NCBI GenBank assembly: GCA_027483795.1
Contig: JAIXTT010000002.1
Coordinates: 1 to 50,004, forward strand
Direction: 5' to 3'
DNA length: 50,004 bases
Source: Hyphomicrobiales bacterium
Lineage (GTDB): Bacteria; Pseudomonadota; Alphaproteobacteria; Rhizobiales; Beijerinckiaceae
In this document: piece after piece, positions 20,049 to 29,166 of the stretch
Position numbering within the stretch: the stretch's first letter is position 1
How the letters are laid out: each line of letters starts with the position of its first letter
Program-made: the position numbers and the translations under genes
Notes under the pieces: model-generated
The model's input: the letters and a program-made list of their open reading frames with translations, nothing else
Databases searched by the model: none
Told to the model about the DNA's origin: nothing

Positions 20049-21020
20049 TCAGACCCTCTTGCCGGCGTCGGGAACGGCGCCGCGCGCGGACTTGCGTTCC
20101 GTGTCGGAGGACAGGGCCGCCTTGGCGATCTCCGCGATGCCGCCGATGGTGCCGACGAGCGAGGCGGCCTCCACGGGCATCATCAGCACCTTCTGATTGG
20201 GCGCGGAGGCGAGCTTGCCCAAGGCGGCGACGTATTTCTCGGCGATGAAGTAGTTGACCGCGGAAAGATCGCCGCGGGCGATCGCCTCGCTCATCATGTC
20301 GGTCGCCTTGGCCTCGGCCTCGGCGGTGCGCTCGCGCGCCTCCGCATCGCGGAAGGCGGCTTCGCGCCGGCCCTCGGCTTCGAGGATCTGGGCCGCTTTG
20401 AGGCCTTCGGCCCGCAGAATCTGCGCCTGACGCGCGCCTTCCGCCTCGAGCACGATGGCGCGCTTCTCGCGTTCGGCCTTCATCTGCCGGGCCATGGAGT
20501 CGACGAGGTCGCGCGGGGGCACGATGTCCTTGATCTCGATGCGGTTGATCTTGACGCCCCAGGGGCTCGCGGCGGCGTCGACCACGGCGAGAAGCCGCTC
20601 GTTGATCTCGTCGCGATTGGAGAGGAGCTGGTCGAGATCCATGGAGCCCATGACCGTGCGGATGTTGGTCATCGTCACGGTGAGCAGGGCCTGTCCGAGA
20701 TTCATCACCTCATAGGAGGCGCGGGGCGCGTCGATCACGGTGTAGAAGGCGACGCCGTCGGCGGTGACGGTGGCGTTGTCCTTGGTGATGACTTCCTGAT
20801 TGGGAACGTCGAGCACCTGCTCCATCATGTTCACCTTGTGACCGACGCGGTCGATGAAGGGAACGATGAGCCCGAGACCGGGCGAGAGCGTGTGCGAATA
20901 GCGGCCGAAGCGCTCGACCGTCCAATGATAGCCCTGCGGAACCGCCTTCACGCCCGCCATGAGCGTGAAGACGACGAGGACGAGGACGACGAGGACGAAG
21001 AGCGAAAATTCGGACGGCAC
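20049..21020 (-). CDS. SPFH/Band 7 (stomatin-like, QmcA-type) membrane protein
   Basis: 323 residues starting at GTG, with GGAGG six bases upstream. One N-terminal membrane anchor (LFVLVVLVLVVFTLMAG, about 7-23) is followed by the Band 7 domain (AVPQGYHWTVERFGRYSHTL ... to about 180) and a long coiled coil rich in Ala, Glu and Arg with EAEGARQAQILRAEGLKAAQ-type repeats (about 180-250). Such proteins form ring-like oligomers in the inner membrane. The partner NfeD gene follows after two bases, the usual arrangement. Confidence 0.94.
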   Translation of the reverse strand: MPSEFSLFVLVVLVLVVFTLMAGVKAVPQGYHWTVERFGRYSHTLSPGLGLIVPFIDRVGHKVNMMEQVLDVPNQEVITKDNATVTADGVAFYTVIDAPRASYEVMNLGQALLTVTMTNIRTVMGSMDLDQLLSNRDEINERLLAVVDAAASPWGVKINRIEIKDIVPPRDLVDSMARQMKAEREKRAIVLEAEGARQAQILRAEGLKAAQILEAEGRREAAFRDAEARERTAEAEAKATDMMSEAIARGDLSAVNYFIAEKYVAALGKLASAPNQKVLMMPVEAASLVGTIGGIAEIAKAALSSDTERKSARGAVPDAGKRV

Positions 21021-21035
21021 GGCGGACCTCCGGGC

Positions 21036-22073
21036 TCAGATCGATTTCAGCGCCTCGCCCAGCGGCTTGGTGTCGGGTCGCGCCGCGTCGAAACGGTAGG
21101 TCGCGAAGCGATAGGCGAGGCCCGCCTTGCGCGGAATGAAGACGTATTCGACGGAGAAGGGCGACTTCTCCGACTTGCAGACGGTGAAGACGCGCTTGAG
21201 GTCGGAATCCGGCTCGTTGATCTTGCCCGAGGCGAAATCGCCGTCGCAGGCCTTGGCATCCGAGCCGATGGCGGCCGCCAGCGCGTCGTCGATGGGCAGC
21301 GCGTCGGTCGCGAAGATGTGCAGGAAGCCGATCTGTTCCTTCGAGAGCCATGCGACGTCGGACAGGCGCACGATTTCGGGAAGTTTCTTGTCGGACAATT
21401 CGTCCGCGGTCATGAAGCGGTAGTCGCGCAGCTGCGCCTTGGAAAAGACGTTGGCGACGAAGCGGACCGCATCGATGCGGTCTTCGGCGGTGATGGTGCG
21501 GCCGCGCTGCGCGGGAGCCGCCGCGGGCGGCGGAGCCGCGGCCGGAGGGGCGGCGGGCCGCGCGACCTGGGTTCCGCGCGCATGCTCGCCCACGCATTCG
21601 AGCAGCGTCGACAGCGCCTTGGCGGTGCCCGTCAGACGGAAGCGATGAACCTTGCCCTGAATGGCGACGCTCAGCATCTCGCCGTATCGGAACTGATCAT
21701 AGACGGAGGTGACGTCAGGAAGATCGGCCCTCAGGAAGCCGTTCTCGCGTGCCACGCCTTCGATCGTGGCGATCGAGCCGCCGTCGATCGAATAATTGAC
21801 CGTGTAGCGGCGACCGGGCACGAGCACGGCGCCCGTATCGGCGAAGCCGATCGACCAGTCGTAATCGGCCCCGAGAAAGAAATGGATCGTGATCCCGGAC
21901 TGGTAGGTCGCGAACAGGCCGCAATGGCTCAGCCGACCGGACGAACGGTCGACATAGGCGCCGCCCTTCCAGCTGCCGCTGACGAGCGAAGCGATCTTGA
22001 CGTTCTCGGCGGCGGCGCCCGCCGCCGACGCGACCAGAATCAACCATGCCGCCGCTGATCGAATGAGATTCAC
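21036..22073 (-). CDS. Hypothetical exported protein, two domains with Ala/Pro linker
   Basis: 345 residues from a GTG start with GGGGAGG about six bases upstream. A signal peptide covers about residues 1-22 (LILVASAAGAAAEN). Domain one (about 25-165) is beta-rich and includes SGSWKGGAYVDRSSGRLSHC and FLGADYDWSIGF; a linker of alternating Ala and Pro (about 170-188) leads to domain two (about 190-345), which has two cysteines (KACDGDF, TVCKSEK) that could form a disulfide. I do not recognise either domain. It precedes the SPFH gene by 15 bases on the same strand, so they may be co-transcribed. Periplasmic location is inferred. Confidence 0.8.
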   Translation of the reverse strand: MNLIRSAAAWLILVASAAGAAAENVKIASLVSGSWKGGAYVDRSSGRLSHCGLFATYQSGITIHFFLGADYDWSIGFADTGAVLVPGRRYTVNYSIDGGSIATIEGVARENGFLRADLPDVTSVYDQFRYGEMLSVAIQGKVHRFRLTGTAKALSTLLECVGEHARGTQVARPAAPPAAAPPPAAAPAQRGRTITAEDRIDAVRFVANVFSKAQLRDYRFMTADELSDKKLPEIVRLSDVAWLSKEQIGFLHIFATDALPIDDALAAAIGSDAKACDGDFASGKINEPDSDLKRVFTVCKSEKSPFSVEYVFIPRKAGLAYRFATYRFDAARPDTKPLGEALKSI

Positions 22074-22140
22074 CGCCGCCTCCCCGTCGTCAGGGTTGCA
22101 TGATAATGGCCGCGACGATCGCGTAAAGCCGCGCCCGCGA

Positions 22141-23205
22141 TCAGATCCAGCCCTGCAGTTCGCGCCGGACGATCGCTTCGATCACCTGCATGCCTTCGTC
22201 GGACGCGTTGAGGCAGGGGATGTAGGTGAACTTCTCGCCGCCGTTGTGCTCGAAGATCTCGCGGTTCTCGCCGTCGAGTTCCTCGAGCGTTTCGAGACAG
22301 TCCGACGAAAAGCCCGGGGCGATGATGGCGAGGCTCTTCACGCCCTTCTTGGCGAGCGCCTCGACGGTCTTGTCCGTATAGGGCTGCAGCCATTCCTCGG
22401 GTCCGAAGCGCGACTGGAAGCTCATCATCATGCGCTCGGGCGACATGCCCAGCTCTTCGCGCAGGAGCCGCCAGGTCTTGGCGCAATGGCAGTGATAGGG
22501 ATCGCCGAGCATCAGATAGCGCTTCGGCACGCCGTGGAAGCTCGTGAGGATGACCTCGGGCTCGAAGTCGAGCGTGGCGAGATGCTTGCGGATCGAATCC
22601 GCCAGCGCGCGGATATAGGCCGGGTCGTCGTGATAGGGCGGCGAGACGCGGACGGTGGGCTGCCAGCGCATCTGCATCAGGGCCTCGAAGGCCTTGTCGC
22701 AGGCGGTCGCCGAGGTCGCGGCGGCGTATTGCGGATAGAGCGGGACGATCAGGACGCGGTCGCAGCCCTCCGCCTGCAGCGCTTCGAGCCGCGACTTGAT
22801 CGAGGGATTGCCGTAGCGCATCGCCCAATCGACGACGATGCGGCCGTCCATCGCCTTCGCCGCCTCGGCGAGCTTGGTCGCCTGATCGCGCGTGATCGTC
22901 TTGAGGAAGGATTCGTTCAGCTCGTTGTTCCAGATGGACGCGTAGTCCTTGCCCTTCTTCTGCGGGCGGATCGACAGGATCACGAGATTGAGGATCGGCC
23001 ACCACAGGGCGCGCGGCGTGTCGATGACGCGCCGGTCGGAGAGGAATTCCTTGAGGTAACGACGCATCGGCCAGTAATCGGTGGCGTCGGGGGTCCCGAG
23101 ATTGGTGAGCAGGACGCCGATCTTGCCGATCTTCACCGCCGGATGGCCCTGCGGGAGCGGGCCTACTGCGCGGAAATCCGCTTCGGTGCGGTGCATCATG
23201 TTCAT
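22141..23205 (-). CDS. hemH: Ferrochelatase
   Basis: 354 residues. Inserts Fe2+ into protoporphyrin IX, the last step of haem synthesis. GAGGA lies eight bases before the ATG. Motifs: VLLTNLGTPDA (31-41), VPLYPQYAAATSAT, LTSFHGVPKRY with the metal-site histidine, and PGFSSDCLETLEE with the conserved glutamate near the C-terminus. A further cysteine-containing segment, FTYIPCLNAS, is in the C-terminal region where some bacterial and animal enzymes bind a [2Fe-2S] cluster; whether a cluster is bound here is not certain. Stands alone between the unknown exported protein and the REP-bearing intergenic region. Confidence 0.96.
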   Translation of the reverse strand: MNMMHRTEADFRAVGPLPQGHPAVKIGKIGVLLTNLGTPDATDYWPMRRYLKEFLSDRRVIDTPRALWWPILNLVILSIRPQKKGKDYASIWNNELNESFLKTITRDQATKLAEAAKAMDGRIVVDWAMRYGNPSIKSRLEALQAEGCDRVLIVPLYPQYAAATSATACDKAFEALMQMRWQPTVRVSPPYHDDPAYIRALADSIRKHLATLDFEPEVILTSFHGVPKRYLMLGDPYHCHCAKTWRLLREELGMSPERMMMSFQSRFGPEEWLQPYTDKTVEALAKKGVKSLAIIAPGFSSDCLETLEELDGENREIFEHNGGEKFTYIPCLNASDEGMQVIEAIVRRELQGWI

Positions 23206-23354
23206 GGACTTGATCCTCGGAAGACGTGCGGAACATAGGGAGTTTCCGCGAAGGGTCCAGAGGAAAGCTGAGCGGGAGAGGGCCGACTGCGGCGCGTGCG
23301 GTCATGCCGAGACCCGTCCCGTCGATCCGCGTCTTGTCGGGCTCGGACGCAAGA

Positions 23355-23384
23355 CATGGATGCCCGCATGCGCGGGCATGACGG
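23355..23384. repeat. REP-like palindromic element, copy 2
   Basis: CATGGATGCCCGC-atg-CGCGGGCATGACGG in the 194-base gap between hemH and the CoA ligase gene. It shares its core with 3035-3063 and 47096-47125; the preceding bases (about 23296-23350) also contain related GTCATGCC and GATCCGCGTCTTG pieces, so two decayed copies may be nested here. Confidence 0.72.
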
Positions 23385-23399
23385 GATGCGGCCCGTCCC

Positions 23400-24626
23400 T
23401 CACCCGACCGGGCGTTCGTCGGCGATCACCTTGCCGTCGTTGGGCAGGCCGCCCAAGGGGACGAGCTCGATCTTCGCGGAGAGCTTGGTGACGGCCTTCA
23501 CGCTCTCGCCGATCCCCTTCACCAGGGCGTCGGAGCAATCCCGCGCCTCGGCGCGGACGGTCATCACGTCCTGCTCGTTCTCGCGGGTGACGACGACGCG
23601 GAGCTTCGCGATCTCGGGATGGCGCTTGGCGACTTCGGCGACCTGTTCGGGCCGCACGAACATGCCCTTGATCTTCGCCGTCTGGTCGGCGCGACCCATC
23701 CAGCCCTTGATGCGGACATTCGTCCGGCCGCAGGGCGACGCGCCGGGCAATACGGCGGTGAGATCGCCGAGCGCGATGCGGATCACGGGATGGTGCGGAT
23801 CGAGAAGCGTGACCACCACCTCGCCGACCTCGCCGTCGGGGACCGGGTCGCCGGTGCCGGGGCGGACGATCTCGAGGATCACGTCCTCCTCGAGGACGAG
23901 CCCTTCGCGCGCCTCGGTCTCGTAGGCGATCACGCCGACGTCGGCGGTGGCGTAGCACTGGTAGCCCGCGACGCCGCGGCGGGCGAGTTCGTCGCGCAGC
24001 GAGGGCGGGAAGGCCGCGCCCGAGACGAGCGCCTTGCGGATCGAGGAGGCGTCGCGCCCGGCCTCGGCCGCCTTGTCGAGGATGATCTTGAGGAAGTCGG
24101 GCGTGCCCGTATAGGCGACGGGCCTCAGTTGCTCGATCACGTCGAGCTGCCGGTCGGTATCGCCCGGCCCCGCCGGAATCACGATGCAGCCCGCGGCACG
24201 CGCGCCCTGATCCATGATGAAGCCGCCGGGGGTGAGGTGATAGCTGAAGGTGTTCAGCACCACGTCGCCCTTGCGGAAGCCCGCCGCGACGATCGCGCGC
24301 GCCGCGCGCCAGGGATCGGCCGACCGCGTCTCCGGTTCGAAGATCGGGCCGGGCGAGACGAAATAGCGGCCGTAATGGGAGAGGTCGGTCGCGGCGAAGC
24401 CCGCGAAGGGCGGCTTCTCCTTCTGGAGACCCGGGAGGAGATGCTTGCGCAGGATCGGCACCGCCGCGAGCGCGGCGCGGCTCGTCACGGATGCGGGATC
24501 GACGCCCGCGAGAAGTTCGGCCCAGCCCGGCATGGATTTGGCGGCGGCCAGCACGGCGGTCAGGCGGGCGAAGAGATCGGCCTCGCGCGCGGCGGGGTCA
24601 CGGGTTTCGAGCGCGTCGTGATGCAT
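23400..24626 (-). CDS. Phenylacetate-CoA ligase-like AMP-forming ligase (PaaK family)
   Basis: 408 residues. AMP-forming enzymes of this family activate aryl or other carboxylic acids to CoA thioesters. Start is the ATG giving MHHDALETRDPAAREAD; the open frame upstream runs into livF in another phase. PaaK-type features: LSHYGRYFVSPGPIFEPET, TFSYHLTPGGFIMDQGA, GTPDFLKIIL, SGAAFPPSLRDELARRG, and the hinge region GRADQTAKIKGMFVRPEQV. It lies eight bases after livF as the last gene of the branched-chain-type ABC transporter operon, an arrangement often seen in alphaproteobacteria. The acid activated is presumably the one imported, but its identity is unknown. Confidence 0.88.
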   Translation of the reverse strand: MHHDALETRDPAAREADLFARLTAVLAAAKSMPGWAELLAGVDPASVTSRAALAAVPILRKHLLPGLQKEKPPFAGFAATDLSHYGRYFVSPGPIFEPETRSADPWRAARAIVAAGFRKGDVVLNTFSYHLTPGGFIMDQGARAAGCIVIPAGPGDTDRQLDVIEQLRPVAYTGTPDFLKIILDKAAEAGRDASSIRKALVSGAAFPPSLRDELARRGVAGYQCYATADVGVIAYETEAREGLVLEEDVILEIVRPGTGDPVPDGEVGEVVVTLLDPHHPVIRIALGDLTAVLPGASPCGRTNVRIKGWMGRADQTAKIKGMFVRPEQVAEVAKRHPEIAKLRVVVTRENEQDVMTVRAEARDCSDALVKGIGESVKAVTKLSAKIELVPLGGLPNDGKVIADERPVG

Positions 24627-24634
24627 CGCCGATC

Positions 24635-25480
24635 TCACGCCAGCCAGCGCTTGCGGCGCTTGTAGCTCTTCACGTCCTTGAAGTTCTTGCGGTCGCCGCC
24701 GGCGACGCCGAGATAGAACTCCTTGACGTCCTCGTTCTCGCGCAGCGCCTTGGCCTCGCCGTCCATCACCACGCGGCCCGTTTCGAGAATGTAGCCGTAG
24801 GTGGCGTAGCGCAGCGCGATGTTCGTGTTCTGCTCGGCGAGGAGGAAGGAGACGCCCTCCTTCTCGTTCAGCGAACGCACGATCTCGTAGATCTCCTCGA
24901 CGACCTGCGGGGCGAGGCCCATGGAGGGCTCGTCGAGCAGGATCATGCGGGGCTTGGACATCATGGCGCGGCCGATGGCGCACATCTGCTGCTCGCCGCC
25001 CGAGGTGTAGCCCGCCATGGAGCCCTTCCGCTGCCTCAGCCGCGGGAAATAGTCGTAGATCATTTCGAGGTCGCGCTTGATCGCGGCATTGCCGTCCTTG
25101 CGCGTGAAGGCCCCCGTCAGGAGGTTCTCCTCGATGGTGAGATGGCCGAAGCAGTGGCGGCCCTCCATCACCTGAATGCAGCCGCGGCGCACGAGATCGC
25201 TCGGCGACATGCGGTCGACGCGCTCGCCCTCGAAGGCGATCGAGCCCTTGGTCACCTCGCCGCGCTCGGCGCGCAGAAGGTTCGAGATCGCCTTGAGCGT
25301 GGTGGTCTTGCCCGCGCCGTTGGCCCCGAGGATCGCCACGATGCCGCCGCGCGGCACTTCGAGCGACACACCCTTCAGGACGAGGATCACATGGTCGTAG
25401 ATCACCTCGATGTTGTTGACCGACAGGATGAGGTCGGCCGCGGAGGCGGCGGCGGTTTCGGCGTGCTGAACGGCGCTCAT
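24635..25480 (-). CDS. livF: ABC transporter ATP-binding protein, LivF type
   Basis: 281 residues. Second ATPase of a branched-chain amino acid-type (HAAT) importer. Walker A LGANGAGKTT (about 51-60), signature SGGEQQMCAIGRAMM, Walker B ILLDEPSMGLAP and the H-like switch region are visible. The C-terminal extension KNFKDVKSYKRRKRWLA after about residue 260 is longer than in standard LivF and is typical of versions found beside PaaK-like ligases. Separated from the binding-protein gene by a 219-base region with repeats and a terminator, yet on the same strand. Confidence 0.93.
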   Translation of the reverse strand: MSAVQHAETAAASAADLILSVNNIEVIYDHVILVLKGVSLEVPRGGIVAILGANGAGKTTTLKAISNLLRAERGEVTKGSIAFEGERVDRMSPSDLVRRGCIQVMEGRHCFGHLTIEENLLTGAFTRKDGNAAIKRDLEMIYDYFPRLRQRKGSMAGYTSGGEQQMCAIGRAMMSKPRMILLDEPSMGLAPQVVEEIYEIVRSLNEKEGVSFLLAEQNTNIALRYATYGYILETGRVVMDGEAKALRENEDVKEFYLGVAGGDRKNFKDVKSYKRRKRWLA

Positions 25481-25508
25481 GCGTTTCGTCCGTGGTTGCG
25501 GCGGAGGC

Positions 25509-25657
25509 GCCCCTTCTCCCCTTGCGGGAGAAGGTGGACCGCCGGAGGCGGGCCGGATGAGGGGTCTTGCAGATCTCCGGCATCGTCGACGAAGGGGCGC
25601 TGCGCGCGCCCCCTCATCCGCCCCTTCGGGGCACCTTCTCCCGCGAGGGGAGAAGGA
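25509..25657. repeat. Inverted pair of CCTTCTCCC-type intergenic repeats
   Basis: Unit A (25509-25564) runs CCCCTTCTCCCC ... GGGAGAAGGTGG ... GGATGAGGGG; unit B (25609-25657) is its reverse complement in outline, CCCCTCATCCG ... CACCTTCTCCCG ... GGGGAGAAGG. Together they can form a large imperfect hairpin. Repeats with this core are widespread in Hyphomicrobiales intergenic DNA. They lie inside the liv operon. Confidence 0.75.
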
Positions 25658-25693
25658 AAGAACGACGCCCCGCCCGAGGGCGCGGCGTCGTTC
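25655..25693 (-). terminator. Rho-independent terminator after the binding-protein gene
   Basis: On the - strand GAACGACGCC, 14-base GC-rich loop that can itself pair, GGCGTCGTTC, then TTTCCTTC. Seven bases after the stop of the substrate-binding protein. It would lower expression of livF and the ligase relative to the binding protein. Confidence 0.75.
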
Positions 25694-25699
25694 TCCGGA

Positions 25700-27031
25700 T
25701 CACGAGCCCTTCTGGCAGGCTTCCGTGCGCGCGGGCCAGGAATTGGCCGTCGAATAGTCCTTGGCGGCCTGTTCGAGCAGCGGGCGGACGCGGTCCTTCA
25801 TGGGCTCGATCCAGTCCGAACCCTGAACCCATTTCTGGCCGTCCCACTGGCCGACGAAGACCTTGTTGTGGCCGGAATGGTCCTCGCAGGAGAGCTTCAC
25901 GGGGGCCGCGAAGCCCGTCATGCCCATCTCCTTCAGCCGCGCGTCGGTGATGTCGAGCGCTTCGAGGCCGCGCCGTACGTCCTCGCCGTTCACGACCTTC
26001 TTGCCCGTGATCTTCTGGGCGTTGCGGATCGCTTCGGCGATGAGCATCGAATTGTAGACGCCGCGGTTGTAGAGGTTCTCGCCGACCTTGTCCTTCGGCG
26101 CCTTGGACAGGCCCTTGTCCACGACATGCTTCTGAATGTCCTGGATGACGGGGAAGTTCGCGCCCGAGGCGTGGAAGTTCAGCGCCTTGTAGCCCTTGGC
26201 CTGATCGCCGCCCGCGCGGGCGTCGTCGTCGCCGCCGGCCCACCAGACGCCGACCAGCTTCTCCATGGGGAAGTTGTTCTTGGCGGCTTCCTTGACGGCG
26301 GTGGGGTTCATCGCGCCCCAGCCCTGATTGTAGATCCAGTCCGGACGGTCACGACGGATGTTGAGCCAGACCGAACCCTGGTTCTGCATGTCGGCCGCGG
26401 CGATCGGATAGAGCTTCAGCTCGAAGCCGTACTGCTTCGACAGATTGTCGAGGATCGCGATGGGCTCCTTGCCGAAGGGCGCATCGAGATGGATCAGGCC
26501 GATCTTCTTGCCGCGCAGCTTGTCGAGCCCGCCTTCCTTGTCCGCCACGTGGCGGATGAAGACCGACGCGCCGTCCCAATAGGTGACGGGCGGGTTGAAG
26601 ATCCACGGGAAGGTGTTGCCCACCGCCGCGGCCGACAGGCCGTAGGCCATGGACAGGACGGGGATCTTGTCCGCCGAGGCCTTGGGGATCAGCTGCAGCG
26701 TGATGCCCGTGGAATAGGGATTGTAGATGACCGCGCCCTTGCCCTTGGTGGACTCGTAGCATTCGACGCCCTTCTTGGTGTCGTAGCCGGTCTCGCATTC
26801 CTCGATCAGCAGCTTGACGCCGCCGATGCCGCCGTCGCGCTCGTTGAGCATGCGGAGATAGTCCGACATGCCGTCCGCGATCGGAATGCCCGAGCCCGCG
26901 AAGGAGCCCGTGCGGTAGGTGAGAAGCGGAACATAGATCTGGTCCTGCGCCTGAGCGGGGACCACGGAAGCGGTCGAGACGCCCGTGAAGACGGCCAGCG
27001 CCGTCCCGAGAGCGAGTTTGCGGATGTCCAT
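25700..27031 (-). CDS. ABC transporter substrate-binding protein, LivJ/LivK type
   Basis: 443 residues. Periplasmic receptor of the HAAT importer. The ATG giving MDIRKLALGTALAVF is chosen because GGGAGG lies seven bases upstream; the frame opens six codons earlier without a ribosome site. A signal peptide covers about 1-29 (STASVVPAQAQ). The mature part has the type 1 periplasmic-binding fold with VPLLTYRTGSFAGSGIPIADGM, LIEECETGYDTKKGVECYE and VYNSMLIAEAIRNAQ. Size and the two-cysteine N-terminal region fit the subgroup found with acyl-CoA synthetases, which tends to carry aromatic or short-chain organic acids, rather than the leucine receptor. Confidence 0.92.
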   Translation of the reverse strand: MDIRKLALGTALAVFTGVSTASVVPAQAQDQIYVPLLTYRTGSFAGSGIPIADGMSDYLRMLNERDGGIGGVKLLIEECETGYDTKKGVECYESTKGKGAVIYNPYSTGITLQLIPKASADKIPVLSMAYGLSAAAVGNTFPWIFNPPVTYWDGASVFIRHVADKEGGLDKLRGKKIGLIHLDAPFGKEPIAILDNLSKQYGFELKLYPIAAADMQNQGSVWLNIRRDRPDWIYNQGWGAMNPTAVKEAAKNNFPMEKLVGVWWAGGDDDARAGGDQAKGYKALNFHASGANFPVIQDIQKHVVDKGLSKAPKDKVGENLYNRGVYNSMLIAEAIRNAQKITGKKVVNGEDVRRGLEALDITDARLKEMGMTGFAAPVKLSCEDHSGHNKVFVGQWDGQKWVQGSDWIEPMKDRVRPLLEQAAKDYSTANSWPARTEACQKGS

Positions 27032-27110
27032 AAAGTACCTCCCTGTCATCCGGTGAAGGGCCGCCGCCGTTGTCTCGGCGATCGGGCCGTCGTTCTCTGC
27101 AGCGCCGCCC

Positions 27111-28190
27111 TCAATAGGGGAACGGCCACATGCGAAGCTTCTGTTTCCCGATCTGCCAGAGCCGCGCCAATCCGTGCGGCTCCACGATCAGGAAGAAGAT
27201 GATGAGCCCGCCCACGAGAATGTGGGTGAGATGTTCGGCGGTGGCCCCCGCGAGCGGGATGCCGATCGCGGGCAGGCCGAATTTCAGGATCGTCGGCAGG
27301 GTCGAGATGAAGGCCGCCCCGAAAAAGGCGCCGAGAAGGCTCCCGAGCCCGCCGATGATGATCATGAAGAGGATGTTGAAGCTCTGGTTGATGTTGAAGG
27401 CGTCGGAAGCCTCGCCGCCGCCGTACCAGAGGAACATCATCGCCGCGCCCGCCACGCCCGCATAGAAGGACGAGACCGCGAAGGCGAGGAGCTTGGTGTC
27501 GAGCAGCTTGATGCCCATGAGCTCGGCGGCGATGTCCATGTCGCGCACCGCCATCCAGGCGCGGCCGATGCGGCCGTGGACGAGGTTCGAGGCGAACCAG
27601 GTCAGCACGACGACGAGCGTCAGCAGGATGAAATAGCGCGTCTCGGGCGTCGCCCGCGGCCCCGTGATCGGAATGTCGAACAGCGTGCGCTGCGCCACTT
27701 CGATCGCGCCCGAGGCGTTGTAATTGTAGAGCCACGGGATGCGGACGAAGCACCATTGCAGGAAGAACTGCGCCGCGAGGGTGGCGACCGCGAGATAGAA
27801 GCCCTTGATGCGCAGGCTCGGAATGCCGAACACCACGCCGACCGCCGCCGAGAAGAAGCCCGAGACGACGATCCAGACGATGATGTTCACTCCGGGGAAG
27901 ATCGTCGTCAGCTTGTAGCAGGCATAGGCCCCCACCCCCATGAAGGCCCCGGTGCCGAGCGAGATCAGCCCGGTATAGCCGGTGAGCACGTTCAGCCCGA
28001 TCGCCGCCAGCGAGAAGACGAGGAACGGGATCATCACCGAGGAGATGAAGAAATCGCTCGCGAAGGCCGGGATCGCCGCATAGGCGACCGCGAGGATCAG
28101 CAAGACGCCGATCAGATCCTGGCGGATCGGAAAGACCGCCATGTCCGAGGCGTAGGAGGTCTTGTATTGGCCTGCTTCGCGATAGAACAC
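27111..28190 (-). CDS. livM: Branched-chain-type ABC transporter permease, LivM type
   Basis: 359 residues with about nine to ten hydrophobic helices; inner-membrane channel subunit. GTG start, with GAGG of the overlapping livH stop serving as the ribosome site. Diagnostic segments: LNVLTGYTGLISLGTGAFMGVGAYA, PSLRIKGFYLAVATLAAQFF and GRIGRAWMAVRDMDIAAELMGI, where the conserved EAA-like loop contacts the ATPases. Gap to livH is nine bases. Confidence 0.93.
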   Translation of the reverse strand: MFYREAGQYKTSYASDMAVFPIRQDLIGVLLILAVAYAAIPAFASDFFISSVMIPFLVFSLAAIGLNVLTGYTGLISLGTGAFMGVGAYACYKLTTIFPGVNIIVWIVVSGFFSAAVGVVFGIPSLRIKGFYLAVATLAAQFFLQWCFVRIPWLYNYNASGAIEVAQRTLFDIPITGPRATPETRYFILLTLVVVLTWFASNLVHGRIGRAWMAVRDMDIAAELMGIKLLDTKLLAFAVSSFYAGVAGAAMMFLWYGGGEASDAFNINQSFNILFMIIIGGLGSLLGAFFGAAFISTLPTILKFGLPAIGIPLAGATAEHLTHILVGGLIIFFLIVEPHGLARLWQIGKQKLRMWPFPY

Positions 28191-28199
28191 GGTTGAACC

Positions 28200-29156
28200 T
28201 CAGATCCGTTCGATGATCTTTTCGCCGAACAGGCCTTGCGGCCGGAACAGCAGGAAGCCGAGGGCGATGAAATAGGCGAGCCAGCTTTCGATGCCGCCGC
28301 CGACCAGAGGCCCCCAGTAGAATTCGCCGATCTTCTCGCCGATGCCGATGATGAGCCCGCCGACGATGGCGCCGGGCACCGAGGTGAAGCCGCCGAGGAT
28401 GAGCACCGGCAGCGCCTTCAGCGCGATGACCTGCAGCGCGAAGGACACGTCGGACCGCGCGCCCCACATGATGCCCGTGACCAGCGCGACGATGCCCGCC
28501 GTGAACCAGACGATGACCCAGATCTGGTTGAGCGAGATGCCGACCGACAGCGCCGCCTTGTGGCTGTCCGCCACCGCACGCAGCGCCCGGCCGATCCGGG
28601 TCTTCTGGAAGAAGAAGGCGAGCACCGCGATCATCAGCGCGGCGATGACCGCGGCCGCGACGTCGATCTTCTGAAACTGCACGAAGCCGCCGAAGGCCTT
28701 CCATTCGATCGCCCCGGAGGGGAGATAGAGCTCCTCCGTGATCATCCGCTTCGGATTGCCGCCGAAGATGAGTTCGCCGAAGCCGATCAGCAGATAGGTG
28801 ATCCCGAAGGTCGCCATGAAGAGGATGATGTCGGGCTGGTTCACGAGCGGTCGCAGCACGACGCGCTCCACCGCCACCGCGATGAAGAACATCACGCCGA
28901 GCGTCACGAGCAGGGCGATCGGCGCGGGGAGGCCCATCTCGTGCAGACCGACGAGGGTCAGGCCCGCGAAGACGACCATGATGCCCTGCGCGAAATTGAA
29001 CACGCCCGAGGCCTTGAAGATGAGCACGAAGCCGAGCGCGATCAGCGCATAGAGCACGCCCGAGACGAGGCCTTCCCAGACGGTCTGCACCAGAAGATCG
29101 GGCGCCGCGCCCATCTGGACGAAGGGGTCGATCAGGATCTTGTAGAGAATGTCCAT
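28200..29156 (-). CDS. livH: Branched-chain-type ABC transporter permease, LivH type
   Basis: 318 residues, about eight membrane helices. Conserved parts: GVLYALIALGFVLIFKASGVFNFAQG near the N-terminus and KTRIGRALRAVADSHKAALSVGI in the cytoplasmic loop that contacts the ATPases. The ribosome site GAGGGGG overlaps the livG stop, ten bases apart, so translation is probably coupled. Confidence 0.94.
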   Translation of the reverse strand: MDILYKILIDPFVQMGAAPDLLVQTVWEGLVSGVLYALIALGFVLIFKASGVFNFAQGIMVVFAGLTLVGLHEMGLPAPIALLVTLGVMFFIAVAVERVVLRPLVNQPDIILFMATFGITYLLIGFGELIFGGNPKRMITEELYLPSGAIEWKAFGGFVQFQKIDVAAAVIAALMIAVLAFFFQKTRIGRALRAVADSHKAALSVGISLNQIWVIVWFTAGIVALVTGIMWGARSDVSFALQVIALKALPVLILGGFTSVPGAIVGGLIIGIGEKIGEFYWGPLVGGGIESWLAYFIALGFLLFRPQGLFGEKIIERI

Positions 29157-29166
29157 CCCCGCCCCC

